Below, piece after piece: positions 7,149 through 16,240 of a stretch of DNA of 64,000 nucleotides. The DNA comes from SIG622 sp045652245 (lineage in GTDB: Bacteria; Bacillota; Clostridia; Oscillospirales; CAG-382): the NCBI GenBank assembly GCA_045652245.1, contig JAZRTY010000034.1, positions 33,756 through 97,755 of the forward strand. The letters run 5' to 3'. A program made the position numbers and the translations under genes. Each line of letters starts with the position of its first letter. The first letter of the stretch is position 1. A model generated the notes under the pieces. That model ran no database searches and was not told the origin of the DNA. It saw only the letters and a list, made by a program, of their open reading frames with translations.

Positions 7149-8450
7149 ATGTTTACAAGAACAAATCCGAAAATCAACTGTAAGTTTTGCACGCAGGAAG
7201 AACTTGACTATGCAATAAAGGTCATTCGTGACTGCTATGTGCCGAATAAAAGAGAGGATATGCCTCACAGACATTTCTCTCCCGGAGCTGCAGGTGATAA
7301 ATACGGCGACAGCTGGTGGAGTCTTGACTATGCTCTGATTATTGACGGTGTAAAGTGGATAAATTTCGCTCTTGCAACCGACCTTGTCGAAAACCTCCTT
7401 GCCACTCAATGTGAAAACGGAAGAGTTAAGCTTTACGGAACAGATAAATACAGCGCCTCGATGAATCCAAGCTATGAAAAGGGTGACATCGCATCTATTC
7501 CGAAATATTTTGAGACCTGTTATAGAACCGCAATTATGAGTGGTGACAAGGCAATTACCGAAAAAGCATATACTCTTCTTGACAGAAGTCTTACCTGGTG
7601 GCTTGCAAATCGCCAGGACAGCGAAACAAAGCTCATTTCTGCAATATTTGAAGAAACCTTTGTACCGAACACGGTAGCACCCGAGTATGTTTATGCTCCT
7701 ATGGACACAAATATTGAGGTTGCAAATGGCTGTGCAAGATGTGCTGAACTTGCAGAAATCCTCGGTTACAACGACAAAGCTGAATTTTACAAAGCAAAAA
7801 ACAAGGAAATTCTTACAGCTGTTGAAAAATATAACTGGAATGAAGAAAAGGGTACATACTATCCCTACATCATACCACAAAAGAGGCATCAGGACACTCT
7901 TACCTGTTCTACCTTCCTCGGCTTTGAAATTGCAAGACCCGAAAGATACGACAGCATGACTGCTCTTATGCTTGACGACTCTCACTTCAACTGGAACACC
8001 TATCCTCTTACAACTGTTTCAAAAAAGGATCCCATATTTACTATTATTGAGGGTACCTACTGTGGTAATCCCTGTTGGTCGGGTTCTGTATGGACTCTTA
8101 CCAACTATGCAGTAATAAAGGCACTTATGAAGGCAGGCAAAAAAGACCTTGCTCTGTCTCTTGCAATTAAAACTCTTGAAGCATTCAGAGGAAATTATGC
8201 AGAATTCTTAAATCCCAACAACAAGGAAGGCCACGGTATTCACGATTATGGGTGGACTGCAGGTCAGTTTATTCAGCTACTTATTGAATTTATCTTCGGT
8301 ATTTCGTATACTGCAAATGACGGAATTTCCGTTTCTCCCATGTTTACTGAAGAAGGCAATAAAATGAGTATAGAAAACCTCTATATGCCTGACGGAAAGT
8401 CATACAGTATTTATGTTGACGGCAGCAAGGTTGAAGTTAAAGCTGACTAA
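7149..8450 (+). CDS. Alpha/alpha-barrel glycoside hydrolase-like protein (GH63/MGH1-like)
   Basis: A 433-residue cytosolic protein (no signal peptide) with the look of an (alpha/alpha)6-barrel glycosidase. It has many Trp-rich helix ends (SWWSLDYALIIDGVKW, SLTWWLANR, CWSGSVWTLTNYAVIKAL), a PNTVAPEYVYAPMDTN block and a C-terminal GHGIHDYGWTAGQF motif like that of GH63/mannosylglycerate hydrolase-like enzymes. I could not assign the catalytic acids or the substrate. A GGAG site lies before ATG 7149. It follows tmk by 32 bp and precedes a DJ-1 gene by 32 bp, so it may be co-transcribed, but context gives no substrate. Confidence 0.7.
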   Translation: MFTRTNPKINCKFCTQEELDYAIKVIRDCYVPNKREDMPHRHFSPGAAGDKYGDSWWSLDYALIIDGVKWINFALATDLVENLLATQCENGRVKLYGTDKYSASMNPSYEKGDIASIPKYFETCYRTAIMSGDKAITEKAYTLLDRSLTWWLANRQDSETKLISAIFEETFVPNTVAPEYVYAPMDTNIEVANGCARCAELAEILGYNDKAEFYKAKNKEILTAVEKYNWNEEKGTYYPYIIPQKRHQDTLTCSTFLGFEIARPERYDSMTALMLDDSHFNWNTYPLTTVSKKDPIFTIIEGTYCGNPCWSGSVWTLTNYAVIKALMKAGKKDLALSLAIKTLEAFRGNYAEFLNPNNKEGHGIHDYGWTAGQFIQLLIEFIFGISYTANDGISVSPMFTEEGNKMSIENLYMPDGKSYSIYVDGSKVEVKAD

Positions 8451-8482
8451 GTATAATTTTTATTCAGAAAAGAGGAAACAAA

Positions 8483-9028
8483 ATGGTATATATTTTTCTG
8501 TCAAACGGATTTGAAGAAATCGAAGCCCTGACACAGGTTGATTATCTGCGTCGTGCAGGTATTGATATTTTTACAGTTGGCATTGAGGGTGAATGTATTA
8601 TCGGTTCGCATAACATTCCGGTGCTTTGCGATATGACGCTCGAGGATATAAGTCTTGACGAGGGTGAGCTTGAAATGATTATTCTTCCGGGAGGTCTCGG
8701 TGGTGTTGATGGTTTAACAAAGAGTGCAGGTGTTGCAGCTCTCATTAACTACTGTGTAAAGAACGAAAAGTATATTGCTGCAATTTGTGCTGCTCCCACA
8801 CTCCTTGCAAAACGTGGACTTCTGAAAGGGAAACACGCAGTTTGCTATCCCGATATGCTCGAAGAGCTTTCCGACTGCAAGGATACAAGCGGCAGAGTTG
8901 CAGTCGATGGTAAGTTTATAACAGCTGCAGCTGCAGGCGTATCGGAGGAATTCGCCTTTACCCTTATTGAAATATTAAAGGGTAAGGATGCAAGTGAAAA
9001 AGTCAGAAAAAGTATAGTTGCAAGATAA
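8483..9028 (+). CDS. DJ-1/PfpI family protein (YajL/ThiJ-like)
   Basis: A 181-residue class I glutamine-amidotransferase-like fold protein. The nucleophile-elbow cysteine is in AAICAAPTLLA (about residue 96), with the conserved Glu in NGFEEIEA near the N-terminus, as in DJ-1/YajL. The motif LPGGLGG precedes the active site. Such proteins are linked to oxidative or glyoxal stress protection and protein repair; the actual reaction here is unproven. An AAGAGG site precedes ATG 8483. Confidence 0.9.
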   Translation: MVYIFLSNGFEEIEALTQVDYLRRAGIDIFTVGIEGECIIGSHNIPVLCDMTLEDISLDEGELEMIILPGGLGGVDGLTKSAGVAALINYCVKNEKYIAAICAAPTLLAKRGLLKGKHAVCYPDMLEELSDCKDTSGRVAVDGKFITAAAAGVSEEFAFTLIEILKGKDASEKVRKSIVAR

Positions 9029-9080
9029 TTCTATATATTTTATTTATGTTTTTATGTAACGCTATGAAAGGAAAATGATT

Positions 9081-9662
9081 ATGGCAGAGATAAGGGTTGT
9101 TAAAAAGGAAATGCGCGAAAAGTATATGGCTCAGAGAGCAAGCATGCCGACTGAACAGAAGGCAGCATATGACGCCAAAATCGCCGACAGAGTATGTGCT
9201 TCAATAACATACAGGCATTCCAATGAAATACTGCTTTATGCTTCAATGGGTAGTGAAATTGATACCTGGAAGCTTTTTGATATGGCAATAAAAGCAGGTA
9301 AAAAAGTGGCTTTCCCAAGAACCTTTGAAGACAACACTATGAAGTATTACTACTGTGCATCAAGGGATGACCTTGAAAAACGGGAAAATGGAATTTTTGA
9401 ACCTCGTGAAGGTCTTGTGGAATATTCTCCGACACACCTTTCACTCTGCATAATTCCTGCAGTTGTTTTTGACAAGGATGGTTACAGAATTGGCTACGGA
9501 AAAGGCTTTTATGACAGATTCCTCTCGACCTTCCCCGGAGTTAAGGTGGGACTTGTTTACAGCAATATGATAATTCCGAAAGTTCCGAGAGGTCGTTTTG
9601 ACAAGCATGTAGATATTATAATAAGCGAAAGAGGAGTTGTGGCTGTAAATGCTCCGAAATAA
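9081..9662 (+). CDS. 5-formyltetrahydrofolate cyclo-ligase
   Basis: ATP-dependent conversion of 5-formyl-THF to methenyl-THF, returning folate to the one-carbon pool. Signatures: the N-terminal KKEMREKYMAQR helix, and the C-terminal VVFDKDGYRIGYGKGFYDRFL block that binds ATP and folate. I choose ATG 9081 (MAEIRVV); the in-frame ATG 9075 lies only about 2 bp from the GAAAGGA site. The length of 193 residues is normal. The product feeds the same folate pool that thyX uses. The CPBP gene overlaps its 3' end by 14 bp. Confidence 0.93.
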   Translation: MAEIRVVKKEMREKYMAQRASMPTEQKAAYDAKIADRVCASITYRHSNEILLYASMGSEIDTWKLFDMAIKAGKKVAFPRTFEDNTMKYYYCASRDDLEKRENGIFEPREGLVEYSPTHLSLCIIPAVVFDKDGYRIGYGKGFYDRFLSTFPGVKVGLVYSNMIIPKVPRGRFDKHVDIIISERGVVAVNAPK

Positions 9663-10611
9663 TAAAACCCAAAGCACCGGCACCGGTATGGCAACATTTT
9701 GTATGTTGCCTCCTTTGGTTGTTTGTGTTGTAATGGTTCTTTACATTATCGCAGAAAAAATGCTTAAGGGAAACTATATAACGAACGATAATCCGTATGT
9801 TGCAGTGGTTATTGCTCAAATATGTGTTTTCCTTCTCCCCTGTGCTTTTGTAATTGCTATCGGTACTCTTTTCAGGAGAGCTTCTACTGCTGAATATAAG
9901 CTTTGCTCTCTGCATTCCAAAACATGGGGATTTGTTCTGAGCTGTATTCCAACGCTTATTTTCGGAAGTATGCTGATAAAATATCTGAGTTATCTTTATT
10001 TAGGCAGCAGCACTTCTTCATCTATCAGTATTTCGGGCAGCAACGATTTCCTGTATGTTTTTATGTCTTCGGTTTTTCTTCCTGCAATTTGCGAAGAAAT
10101 ATTGATACGGGGAATTGTATTTACCGAATACGAAAAAAAGTTAGGTGCGTTTGCTGCTATTCTCGGAAGCTCAATTTTGTTTGCTTTGCTTCACTTTGAT
10201 AATGAAAACTTTTTGTCTTATCTTTATGCAGGACTTATTCTCGGCATAGCAGTACATACAACAAATTCAATAATAGCACCGATTATATTACATTTTTCAA
10301 ATAATTTTATTTGCATATATTCCGATACCTTTCTTCAAAGAATTTCAAAGGAAAGTATAAGCACCTTCCTTGTTCTGTTTATTCTCGGAACACTTCTGCT
10401 TATTTCACTTTTTATTTTCTTTGAAGCGCTTGAATGGCTCTGCACCTATAAATCAGATAAGCTCACCTCGCACAGCGACAGCCTTCCCTTTGTGGTTTCA
10501 AGGCTCCTGCCTGCAAACGAGAGAGTAAGGAAAGTAATCGCAAAGGTTCTCTTTTCGCCTATGTTTATATGTGCAATTTTGCTTCACATATTGATTGCTC
10601 GGTATATCTGA
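9649..10611 (+). CDS. CPBP-family intramembrane metalloprotease
   Basis: A 320-residue polytopic membrane protein with about eight spans. It has the CPBP (Abi/Rce1-like) motifs: EEILIRG with the catalytic glutamate pair, followed by FALLHFDNENF and the third-motif histidine in APIILHFSNN. These make up the active site of prenyl-protein-type or bacteriocin-immunity proteases. The substrate is unknown. It begins inside the previous gene and is followed 14 bp later by mltG, so it belongs to a tight operon. Confidence 0.88.
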   Translation: MLRNNKTQSTGTGMATFCMLPPLVVCVVMVLYIIAEKMLKGNYITNDNPYVAVVIAQICVFLLPCAFVIAIGTLFRRASTAEYKLCSLHSKTWGFVLSCIPTLIFGSMLIKYLSYLYLGSSTSSSISISGSNDFLYVFMSSVFLPAICEEILIRGIVFTEYEKKLGAFAAILGSSILFALLHFDNENFLSYLYAGLILGIAVHTTNSIIAPIILHFSNNFICIYSDTFLQRISKESISTFLVLFILGTLLLISLFIFFEALEWLCTYKSDKLTSHSDSLPFVVSRLLPANERVRKVIAKVLFSPMFICAILLHILIARYI

Positions 10612-10625
10612 TAAGGAGGGATAAA

Positions 10626-12104
10626 ATGAGTTCAAACAATAACATAAACGGTGGTTTTGACAGCCTGCTTAATGACTTAAATAAGAGCACAAAAAAGCCG
10701 GAACAATCTGCACATACACAGAGTAACTCCTCTGCAAAAAAGCCCGGCGCAAATCAAGGCAGACAAGTCCCTTCTGCACCAAAAAAGGTTGTACCAAAAA
10801 GAAACGACGACAGCGGAACAAAGGTCTTTTCGGCAGTAAATGTTCCTGCTAAAAAGGTTGCGCAGACTAACAATCCTGCGCCCCAAAAATCCGACAGTAC
10901 TGCAAAAAAGAGTACTGCTTCAGGAAAGCTGCCAATATCAAAAATCCAAAACCGTAAGCCGAAAAAGAATGTGCAATATTTTCCAGAAGAAAAAACAAAG
11001 AACAAAAGAGGAAAAAGGAACAGTGGTATTTTCGGAAGTGTTCTTCGCTTCGTTCTTTACATTGCTATGGTGCTTGTTGTATCTGTGTTTTGTGCAAAGC
11101 TTATAATAAATGTTGCAAATGATGTTTTTGCTTTCCTGAAGGATGACACAGAAATCACCCTTACAATTCCGGAAGGTGCAACAACAAAACAGATTTCAAA
11201 GATTCTGGGTGAAAACGGTATTGTCGATTATCCATTTGTTTTCAGGCTCTATACAGATGCAAAAAAAGACGGCAGCAAATATTACACCGAAGGCTACAAA
11301 TCAGGTGAATTCACCATTACTCCAAGCACTAACTACGATGACCTGATATACCTTCTTTCAAACAACAGCGCTACGCGTGAAATCGTACGTCTTACCTTCC
11401 CCGAGGGTTCAACAATTGATGAAATTATCGATATTCTTATAAAAGGTGGCGTTAAGAACACCAAAGAACAATACATTGATGTTATCGAGAATTATGATTT
11501 TGACTATCAGGCAATAAATGAGCTTGATACAGACAACTTCAAAAACGGAAGAAAATATCGTCTTGAGGGTTATCTCTTCCCCGATACCTACGATTTCTAC
11601 ACAGACGAAAATCCTGTTTCTGTTATCAACAAGTTCCTTGTAAACTTCGATAACAAATTTGATGCTTCCTATTATGAAACAGCAAAAAAGCTGGGACTTT
11701 CTGTTGATGAAATTATAACAATTGCATCTCTTATTGAAACAGAGTCGAGCCTTACAGATGACAGAGGTAAAATTTCTTCTGTTTTCCATAACAGAATTAA
11801 GAATATGGCAAACTACCCGTATCTTCAGTCGGATGCTACAATCCAATATGCACTTCCCGAAAGAACAAAGAAGGTAACACCCGAAGACCTGAAGTATGAC
11901 TCTCCGTATAATACCTATATTTACAGAGGACTTCCTCCGAGTGCTATTGCAAATCCCGGTCTTGATGCCATAACCTATGCACTTTATCCCGAGAATACAT
12001 CCTATTATTACTTTGTATCAGATGGTAGAGGCAGAACCTATTTTGCAACCTCCCTCCCCGAACACAATGTAAATATTGCAAAAATAAGGAATAACAGCCA
12101 ATGA
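10626..12104 (+). CDS. mltG: Endolytic transglycosylase MltG (YceG-like)
   Basis: Cuts nascent peptidoglycan glycan strands at the outer face of the membrane and sets their length. The 492-residue protein has an unusually long (about 145 residues) Lys/Ser/Pro-rich cytosolic head, one membrane helix (VLRFVLYIAMVLVVSVFCAKL) and the YceG domain. The catalytic Glu is in IASLIETESS, and the SDATIQYAL and YRGLPPSAIANPG motifs are typical. I choose ATG 10626 after AAGGAGGG; an upstream in-frame ATG at 10569 lies inside the CPBP gene. The disordered head is longer than in most family members. It overlaps the U32 peptidase gene by 4 bp. Confidence 0.95.
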   Translation: MSSNNNINGGFDSLLNDLNKSTKKPEQSAHTQSNSSAKKPGANQGRQVPSAPKKVVPKRNDDSGTKVFSAVNVPAKKVAQTNNPAPQKSDSTAKKSTASGKLPISKIQNRKPKKNVQYFPEEKTKNKRGKRNSGIFGSVLRFVLYIAMVLVVSVFCAKLIINVANDVFAFLKDDTEITLTIPEGATTKQISKILGENGIVDYPFVFRLYTDAKKDGSKYYTEGYKSGEFTITPSTNYDDLIYLLSNNSATREIVRLTFPEGSTIDEIIDILIKGGVKNTKEQYIDVIENYDFDYQAINELDTDNFKNGRKYRLEGYLFPDTYDFYTDENPVSVINKFLVNFDNKFDASYYETAKKLGLSVDEIITIASLIETESSLTDDRGKISSVFHNRIKNMANYPYLQSDATIQYALPERTKKVTPEDLKYDSPYNTYIYRGLPPSAIANPGLDAITYALYPENTSYYYFVSDGRGRTYFATSLPEHNVNIAKIRNNSQ

Positions 12105-13345
12105 TAAAACGCCCTGAAATACTTGCCCCTTGCGGCAATTTTGAAAAAATGAAATTTGCAATCCTTTACGGTGCAGATGCCGTTTATCTTGCAGGACAGC
12201 AATTTGGTATGAGAACGGCCTCAGATAACTTTTCAAGAGAAGAGCTGCAGGATGCAATTATCTACGCACACGAAAGGAATGTAAAGGTTTATGTAACCGT
12301 AAATATTCTCCCACATCCTGCGCAGATAAAGTTATTACCTGAATATCTTGAATTTCTTGAAAGTATAAAACCGGATGCTCTTATTATCTCCGACCTTGGT
12401 GTTTTAAGTCTTGCAAAGCAATATGCACCGAGTATTGAAATCCATATTTCAACCCAGGCAAGCACGGTAAATGCACAGGCGTGTAAAATGTGGCACAGCC
12501 TTGGTGCTTCAAGAATTGTTTTAGCACGTGAGCTGTCTTTAGAAGAAATAAAACAGATACGAGCTGAAATTCCACCCGAGCTTGAGCTTGAAGCTTTTGT
12601 TCACGGAGCTATGTGTGTATCATATTCGGGAAGATGCTTGCTTTCAAACTATTTCTCCGGTCGTGACGCTAACTGCGGAAATTGTGTTCAGCCATGCCGT
12701 TGGGAATACAAGGTAAAGGAAATAAACGCCGAGTTTTACGAGGTAAAACGCCCCGAAGATGCAATTTCAGTTGTACAGGAGGAAACCGGCACTTACATTT
12801 TCAGCTCAAAGGATTTGTGTATGATTGAGCATATTCCTGAGCTTATTGATGCAGGAATTGACAGCTTTAAAATTGAGGGCAGAGTCAAGAGTGCATACTA
12901 CACGGCAGTATGTGCAAATGCGTACAAAAGTGAGGTCAATTCTTATCTTGCAGATCCCGAAAATTACAAGGTAAATCCCCTCTCACTTGAGTCTCTTGAA
13001 AGCGTAAGTCACAGACGTTATGGTACGGGGTTTTTCTTCGATAGACCCATAGATAACGCGCAAATTGCCGAGGAAGGTGGCTACATTCGTGAAAAAGCAT
13101 ATATTGCAACAGTTGAGGGATATGACTCTGAGAGTGGTAGGTGCTTACTTCGTCAGAAAAACAAGGTTTGTGAAGGTGAAACGGTACATCTTATCTCTCC
13201 TTTTCAGGTGCCTCGTGAACTAACTTTATGTGAAATGCAGGACGAAAAAGGAAACCCAATAGAAAGCGCTCCTCATCCTCAAATGCTTTATTCTGTTAAA
13301 GTTCCCTTTGAAGTAAAAGCAGGTGATATTCTCTGTGGGATTTAG
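12101..13345 (+). CDS. U32-family peptidase (YrrO/TrhP/RlhA type)
   Basis: A 414-residue U32 protein. The signature EAFVHGAMCVSYSGRCLLSN is present with CGNCVQPCRW after it, giving the cysteine set that in TrhP/RlhA homologues is linked to prephenate-dependent hydroxylation of tRNA or rRNA. The N-terminal half (LAPCGNFEKMKFAILYGADAV) is also canonical. In Bacillus and Clostridia the gene often follows mltG, as here (4-bp overlap). A role in RNA hydroxylation is more likely than proteolysis (inference). Confidence 0.92.
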   Translation: MIKRPEILAPCGNFEKMKFAILYGADAVYLAGQQFGMRTASDNFSREELQDAIIYAHERNVKVYVTVNILPHPAQIKLLPEYLEFLESIKPDALIISDLGVLSLAKQYAPSIEIHISTQASTVNAQACKMWHSLGASRIVLARELSLEEIKQIRAEIPPELELEAFVHGAMCVSYSGRCLLSNYFSGRDANCGNCVQPCRWEYKVKEINAEFYEVKRPEDAISVVQEETGTYIFSSKDLCMIEHIPELIDAGIDSFKIEGRVKSAYYTAVCANAYKSEVNSYLADPENYKVNPLSLESLESVSHRRYGTGFFFDRPIDNAQIAEEGGYIREKAYIATVEGYDSESGRCLLRQKNKVCEGETVHLISPFQVPRELTLCEMQDEKGNPIESAPHPQMLYSVKVPFEVKAGDILCGI

Positions 13346-13349
13346 ATAA

Positions 13350-13640
13350 ATGACTTTGTTTGAAATAATAATATCAGTTTACCTTTTTATTATAAATATA
13401 TCAGCCTTTGTGCTTTGTGGAATTGATAAGTATCGTTCAAAAAGGAATATGTGGCGTATTCAGGAAACTACTCTCTTCAATTTAGCGCTTCTTGGAGGTG
13501 CACTCGGGCTGCTTCTCGGAATGAAGCTTTTCCGTCACAAAACTAAGCACAAGAGCTTTACACTTTTCGTTCCCGCAATAATAATTACTCAGGCTTTGAT
13601 TGTACTTTATTTATTTTACAATGGGTTGCTGAAGATATAA
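13350..13640 (+). CDS. DUF1294 family small membrane protein
   Basis: A 96-residue protein with about three membrane helices. The family hallmark CGIDKYRSKRNMWRIQE sits between the first two, followed by LALLGGALGLLLGMKLFRHKTKH. No function is known for DUF1294. It starts 4 bp after the U32 gene with only a weak ribosome site (GTGGGAT), so translation may depend on coupling. Confidence 0.88.
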   Translation: MTLFEIIISVYLFIINISAFVLCGIDKYRSKRNMWRIQETTLFNLALLGGALGLLLGMKLFRHKTKHKSFTLFVPAIIITQALIVLYLFYNGLLKI

Positions 13641-13658
13641 AACCGAAAGGACAAGAAA

Positions 13659-15104
13659 ATGACACCTTATAACTATACTCTACTTTGCGACTTTTATGAG
13701 CTGACAATGGCAAACGGATACTTTCTGTCGGGTAAAGGAAATGAAATTGCATATTTTGATGTGTTTTTCAGAAGAATCCCCGACGGTGGCGGCTTTGCAA
13801 TCGCAGCGGGTCTTGAACAGGTAATCGACTATATCGAAAATCTTAAATTCACAGACGAGGATATCGACTTTTTAAGAAGCAAAAAAATCTTTTCGGAGGA
13901 TTTTCTGAATTATCTGAAAAACTTTAAATTTGAAGGAGATATTTTTGCCGTTCCCGAAGGAACTCCTATCTTCCCGAATGAGCCGATTCTCACAGTACGC
14001 GCAAGTGCCATACAGGCTCAGTTTATCGAAACATACATACTTCTTGCAATAAATCATCAATCACTTATTGCTACAAAGGCGAACAGAATCGTAAGAAGTG
14101 CCCAGGGACGTCCTGTCGCAGAGTTCGGCTCACGACGTGCACAGGGTGCAGATGCCGCCATGCTCGGTGCCCGAGCTGCCTATATCGGCGGCTGTGCTTC
14201 TACTGCTTGTACTATAAGTGACAGAGAATTCTCTGTCCCCTGCTCGGGTACAATGGCTCACTCATGGGTTCAGATGTTTGATGATGAATATACAGCCTTT
14301 AAGACATACTGTGAAACATATCCTAACAATTCAACACTTCTCGTGGACACCTATGATGTACTGAAAAGTGGTATTCCAAATGCAATTCGTGCATTTAAAG
14401 AGGTTCTTATTCCTATGGGCATAAAATCCTTCGGTGTACGTCTTGATTCGGGTGACATCACATACCTTACAAAGAAGGTCCGTAAGATGCTTGATGATGC
14501 AGGACTTCCGATGTGTAAAATTGTCATTTCCAACTCACTTGATGAATTCATCATTCGTGATATCATCCATCAGGGTGCGAAGGTTGATGCGTTCGGTGTC
14601 GGCGAACGACTGATTACAGCAAAGAGCGATCCTGTTTTTGGTGGAGTATACAAACTTGTCGCAAAAGAGGACTCTACGGGAAATATAGTTCCGAAAATCA
14701 AAATTTCCGAGAACACAGAAAAAATTACCACTCCTCATTTTAAAAAGCTATACAGAATCTACGACAATACAAGCAACGAAGCCGTAGCAGATATGCTGTG
14801 CGTACATGACGAAGAGATATCGGAAAATGAGCCTCTTGTAATTTTCGACCCTGATAATACCTGGAAAAAGAAAACCCTTACGAATTTCCATATAAAACAG
14901 CTTCTTGTTCCTGTTTTCAAAGGTGGCAAGTGTGTTTATGATAAGCCGACTATTTCTGAAATCAAGAAGTACTGCGAAGACCAGGTTGCACATCTTTGGG
15001 ACGAGGTTAAGCGTTTTGAAAATCCTCATAAATACTATGTCGACCTTTCAAGCAAGCTCTGGAATGTAAAAATGAATTTGCTTTCCGAAAGACGCGAACA
15101 CTAA
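13659..15104 (+). CDS. pncB: Nicotinate phosphoribosyltransferase
   Basis: Joins nicotinate to PRPP (with ATP) to give nicotinate mononucleotide in NAD salvage. Typical blocks: LLCDFYELTMANGY at the N-terminus, EFGSRRAQG with the active-site region, the HSWVQMF motif, and the FGVRLDSGDI phosphate-binding strand. The 481 residues match the long bacterial form. AAAGGA precedes ATG 13659. No terminator is obvious after it; the next gene is 88 bp away behind an inverted repeat. Confidence 0.95.
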   Translation: MTPYNYTLLCDFYELTMANGYFLSGKGNEIAYFDVFFRRIPDGGGFAIAAGLEQVIDYIENLKFTDEDIDFLRSKKIFSEDFLNYLKNFKFEGDIFAVPEGTPIFPNEPILTVRASAIQAQFIETYILLAINHQSLIATKANRIVRSAQGRPVAEFGSRRAQGADAAMLGARAAYIGGCASTACTISDREFSVPCSGTMAHSWVQMFDDEYTAFKTYCETYPNNSTLLVDTYDVLKSGIPNAIRAFKEVLIPMGIKSFGVRLDSGDITYLTKKVRKMLDDAGLPMCKIVISNSLDEFIIRDIIHQGAKVDAFGVGERLITAKSDPVFGGVYKLVAKEDSTGNIVPKIKISENTEKITTPHFKKLYRIYDNTSNEAVADMLCVHDEEISENEPLVIFDPDNTWKKKTLTNFHIKQLLVPVFKGGKCVYDKPTISEIKKYCEDQVAHLWDEVKRFENPHKYYVDLSSKLWNVKMNLLSERREH

Positions 15105-15135
15105 GTAAGAAAATCACAAATCATTTTGTTAATGT

Positions 15136-15155
15136 AACAATACCTAAGTATTGTT
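15136..15155. repeat. 8-bp inverted repeat upstream of the isomerase genes
   Basis: AACAATAC-CTAA-GTATTGTT is a perfect inverted repeat with a 4-bp centre and no T run, so it looks more like an operator than a terminator. A weak promoter (TTGTTA 15127-15132, TATTGT 15149-15154) would overlap it. Confidence 0.5.
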
Positions 15156-15192
15156 CAATTATAAAAAATTAAATTAAGGAAGGTAAATTATT

Positions 15193-16083
15193 ATGAAAAT
15201 TGGTGTTAGTACTTATAGCTTTGGGGCATACAGAAAAACACTCGGCCTTTTGGGCGTTCTTGACAAAATCAAGGAGTTTGGTGCAGAAGCTGTTGACTTT
15301 ACTCCTTTCAGAGAAAATTATCCGACAAGCGATGCCCCCTTCACACCTGAAAAGGGTGATGAATCCTTCAGACTTGCAGAACAACTGAAGGTGCGGATGC
15401 AGGAGCTCGGTCTTGAATGCGGCTGCTATTGCGTTACCACGAATATGATAGCAAACGACATCGAAGCTGAAATAAAAAAAGCTTGTGCACATATTGATCT
15501 TGCAAACGCACTTGGTTCCAAGATTGTCAGAATTGACATAAGCTACGGTTTTCCCGCAAGCAAAAGGCTCCAAAGAGATTATGACTCCTTAATTAAGCTT
15601 GCCGTTGAAAACATAAGAAGAGTTGCAGACTATGCACAGGGACTCGGTATTATGCTTTGTACAGAAAATCACGGAAGGTTTTCGCAGGATGCTGACAGAG
15701 TTGAAAAGCTTGTAAACGCAGTTAACCATCCGAACTTCATGGTGCTTGTCGATATCGGAAATTTCATGTGTGTTGACGGTGACCCTGGAAAATCTGTCGG
15801 ACTTCTCGCTCAGTATGCTGTTCACGCACACGCAAAGGATTTCTATTTCCGTTCAGGGGCTCTTGAGGCACCGGGAGAAGGTTGGAGCCTGACGAGAGGC
15901 GGAAATTACATTCGAGGTGCGATTATCGGGCAAGGAGATGTTCCGGTAAAATCCTGTCTGAAGCTTCTTAAAAACGCAGGTTATGACGGAATACTTGCTA
16001 TTGAATTCGAAGGTAACGAGGACGCACTTTTTGGTGTAAGAGTCGGCATTGACAATCTTAAGCGTTTCTTATCTCAAATTTAA
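15193..16083 (+). CDS. Sugar phosphate isomerase/epimerase-like TIM barrel (copy 1)
   Basis: A 296-residue xylose-isomerase-like TIM-barrel protein (AP-endonuclease 2 superfamily). Metal-ligand positions are visible in TENHG (Glu), VDIGN (Asp), VHAHAKD (His) and AIEFEG (Glu), so it should be catalytic. Such enzymes interconvert ketose/aldose sugars, inositol derivatives or hydroxypyruvate; the substrate is unknown. It is aligned without gaps to the next gene (about 70-75% identity by eye, much higher in the second half). A GGAAGG site precedes ATG 15193. The neighbouring solute-binding lipoproteins suggest a sugar uptake and catabolism role (inference). Confidence 0.85.
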   Translation: MKIGVSTYSFGAYRKTLGLLGVLDKIKEFGAEAVDFTPFRENYPTSDAPFTPEKGDESFRLAEQLKVRMQELGLECGCYCVTTNMIANDIEAEIKKACAHIDLANALGSKIVRIDISYGFPASKRLQRDYDSLIKLAVENIRRVADYAQGLGIMLCTENHGRFSQDADRVEKLVNAVNHPNFMVLVDIGNFMCVDGDPGKSVGLLAQYAVHAHAKDFYFRSGALEAPGEGWSLTRGGNYIRGAIIGQGDVPVKSCLKLLKNAGYDGILAIEFEGNEDALFGVRVGIDNLKRFLSQI

Positions 16084-16240
16084 CTGTATTTTATATGAAT
16101 TTGTTGTGAATTTACATAATATTCATAGAAATTACGACAATTTTATGGTAAAATTTTATTGTTGTTTTTGTTTTGTCAAAGTATGTCGAACAGAAGCAAA
16201 AATATAATAAAAAAATTAACTGTTAAGGAAGGTACAAATA

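Noticed and set aside
7143..7985. A 280-codon reverse-strand frame inside the glycosidase gene
   Set aside because: It is antisense to a complete, well-supported gene; its composition is Cys/Phe/Val-rich nonsense and it has no conserved motif.
9903..10199. A 98-codon forward frame inside the CPBP protease gene
   Set aside because: It is an out-of-frame shadow; the CPBP frame carries the catalytic motifs.
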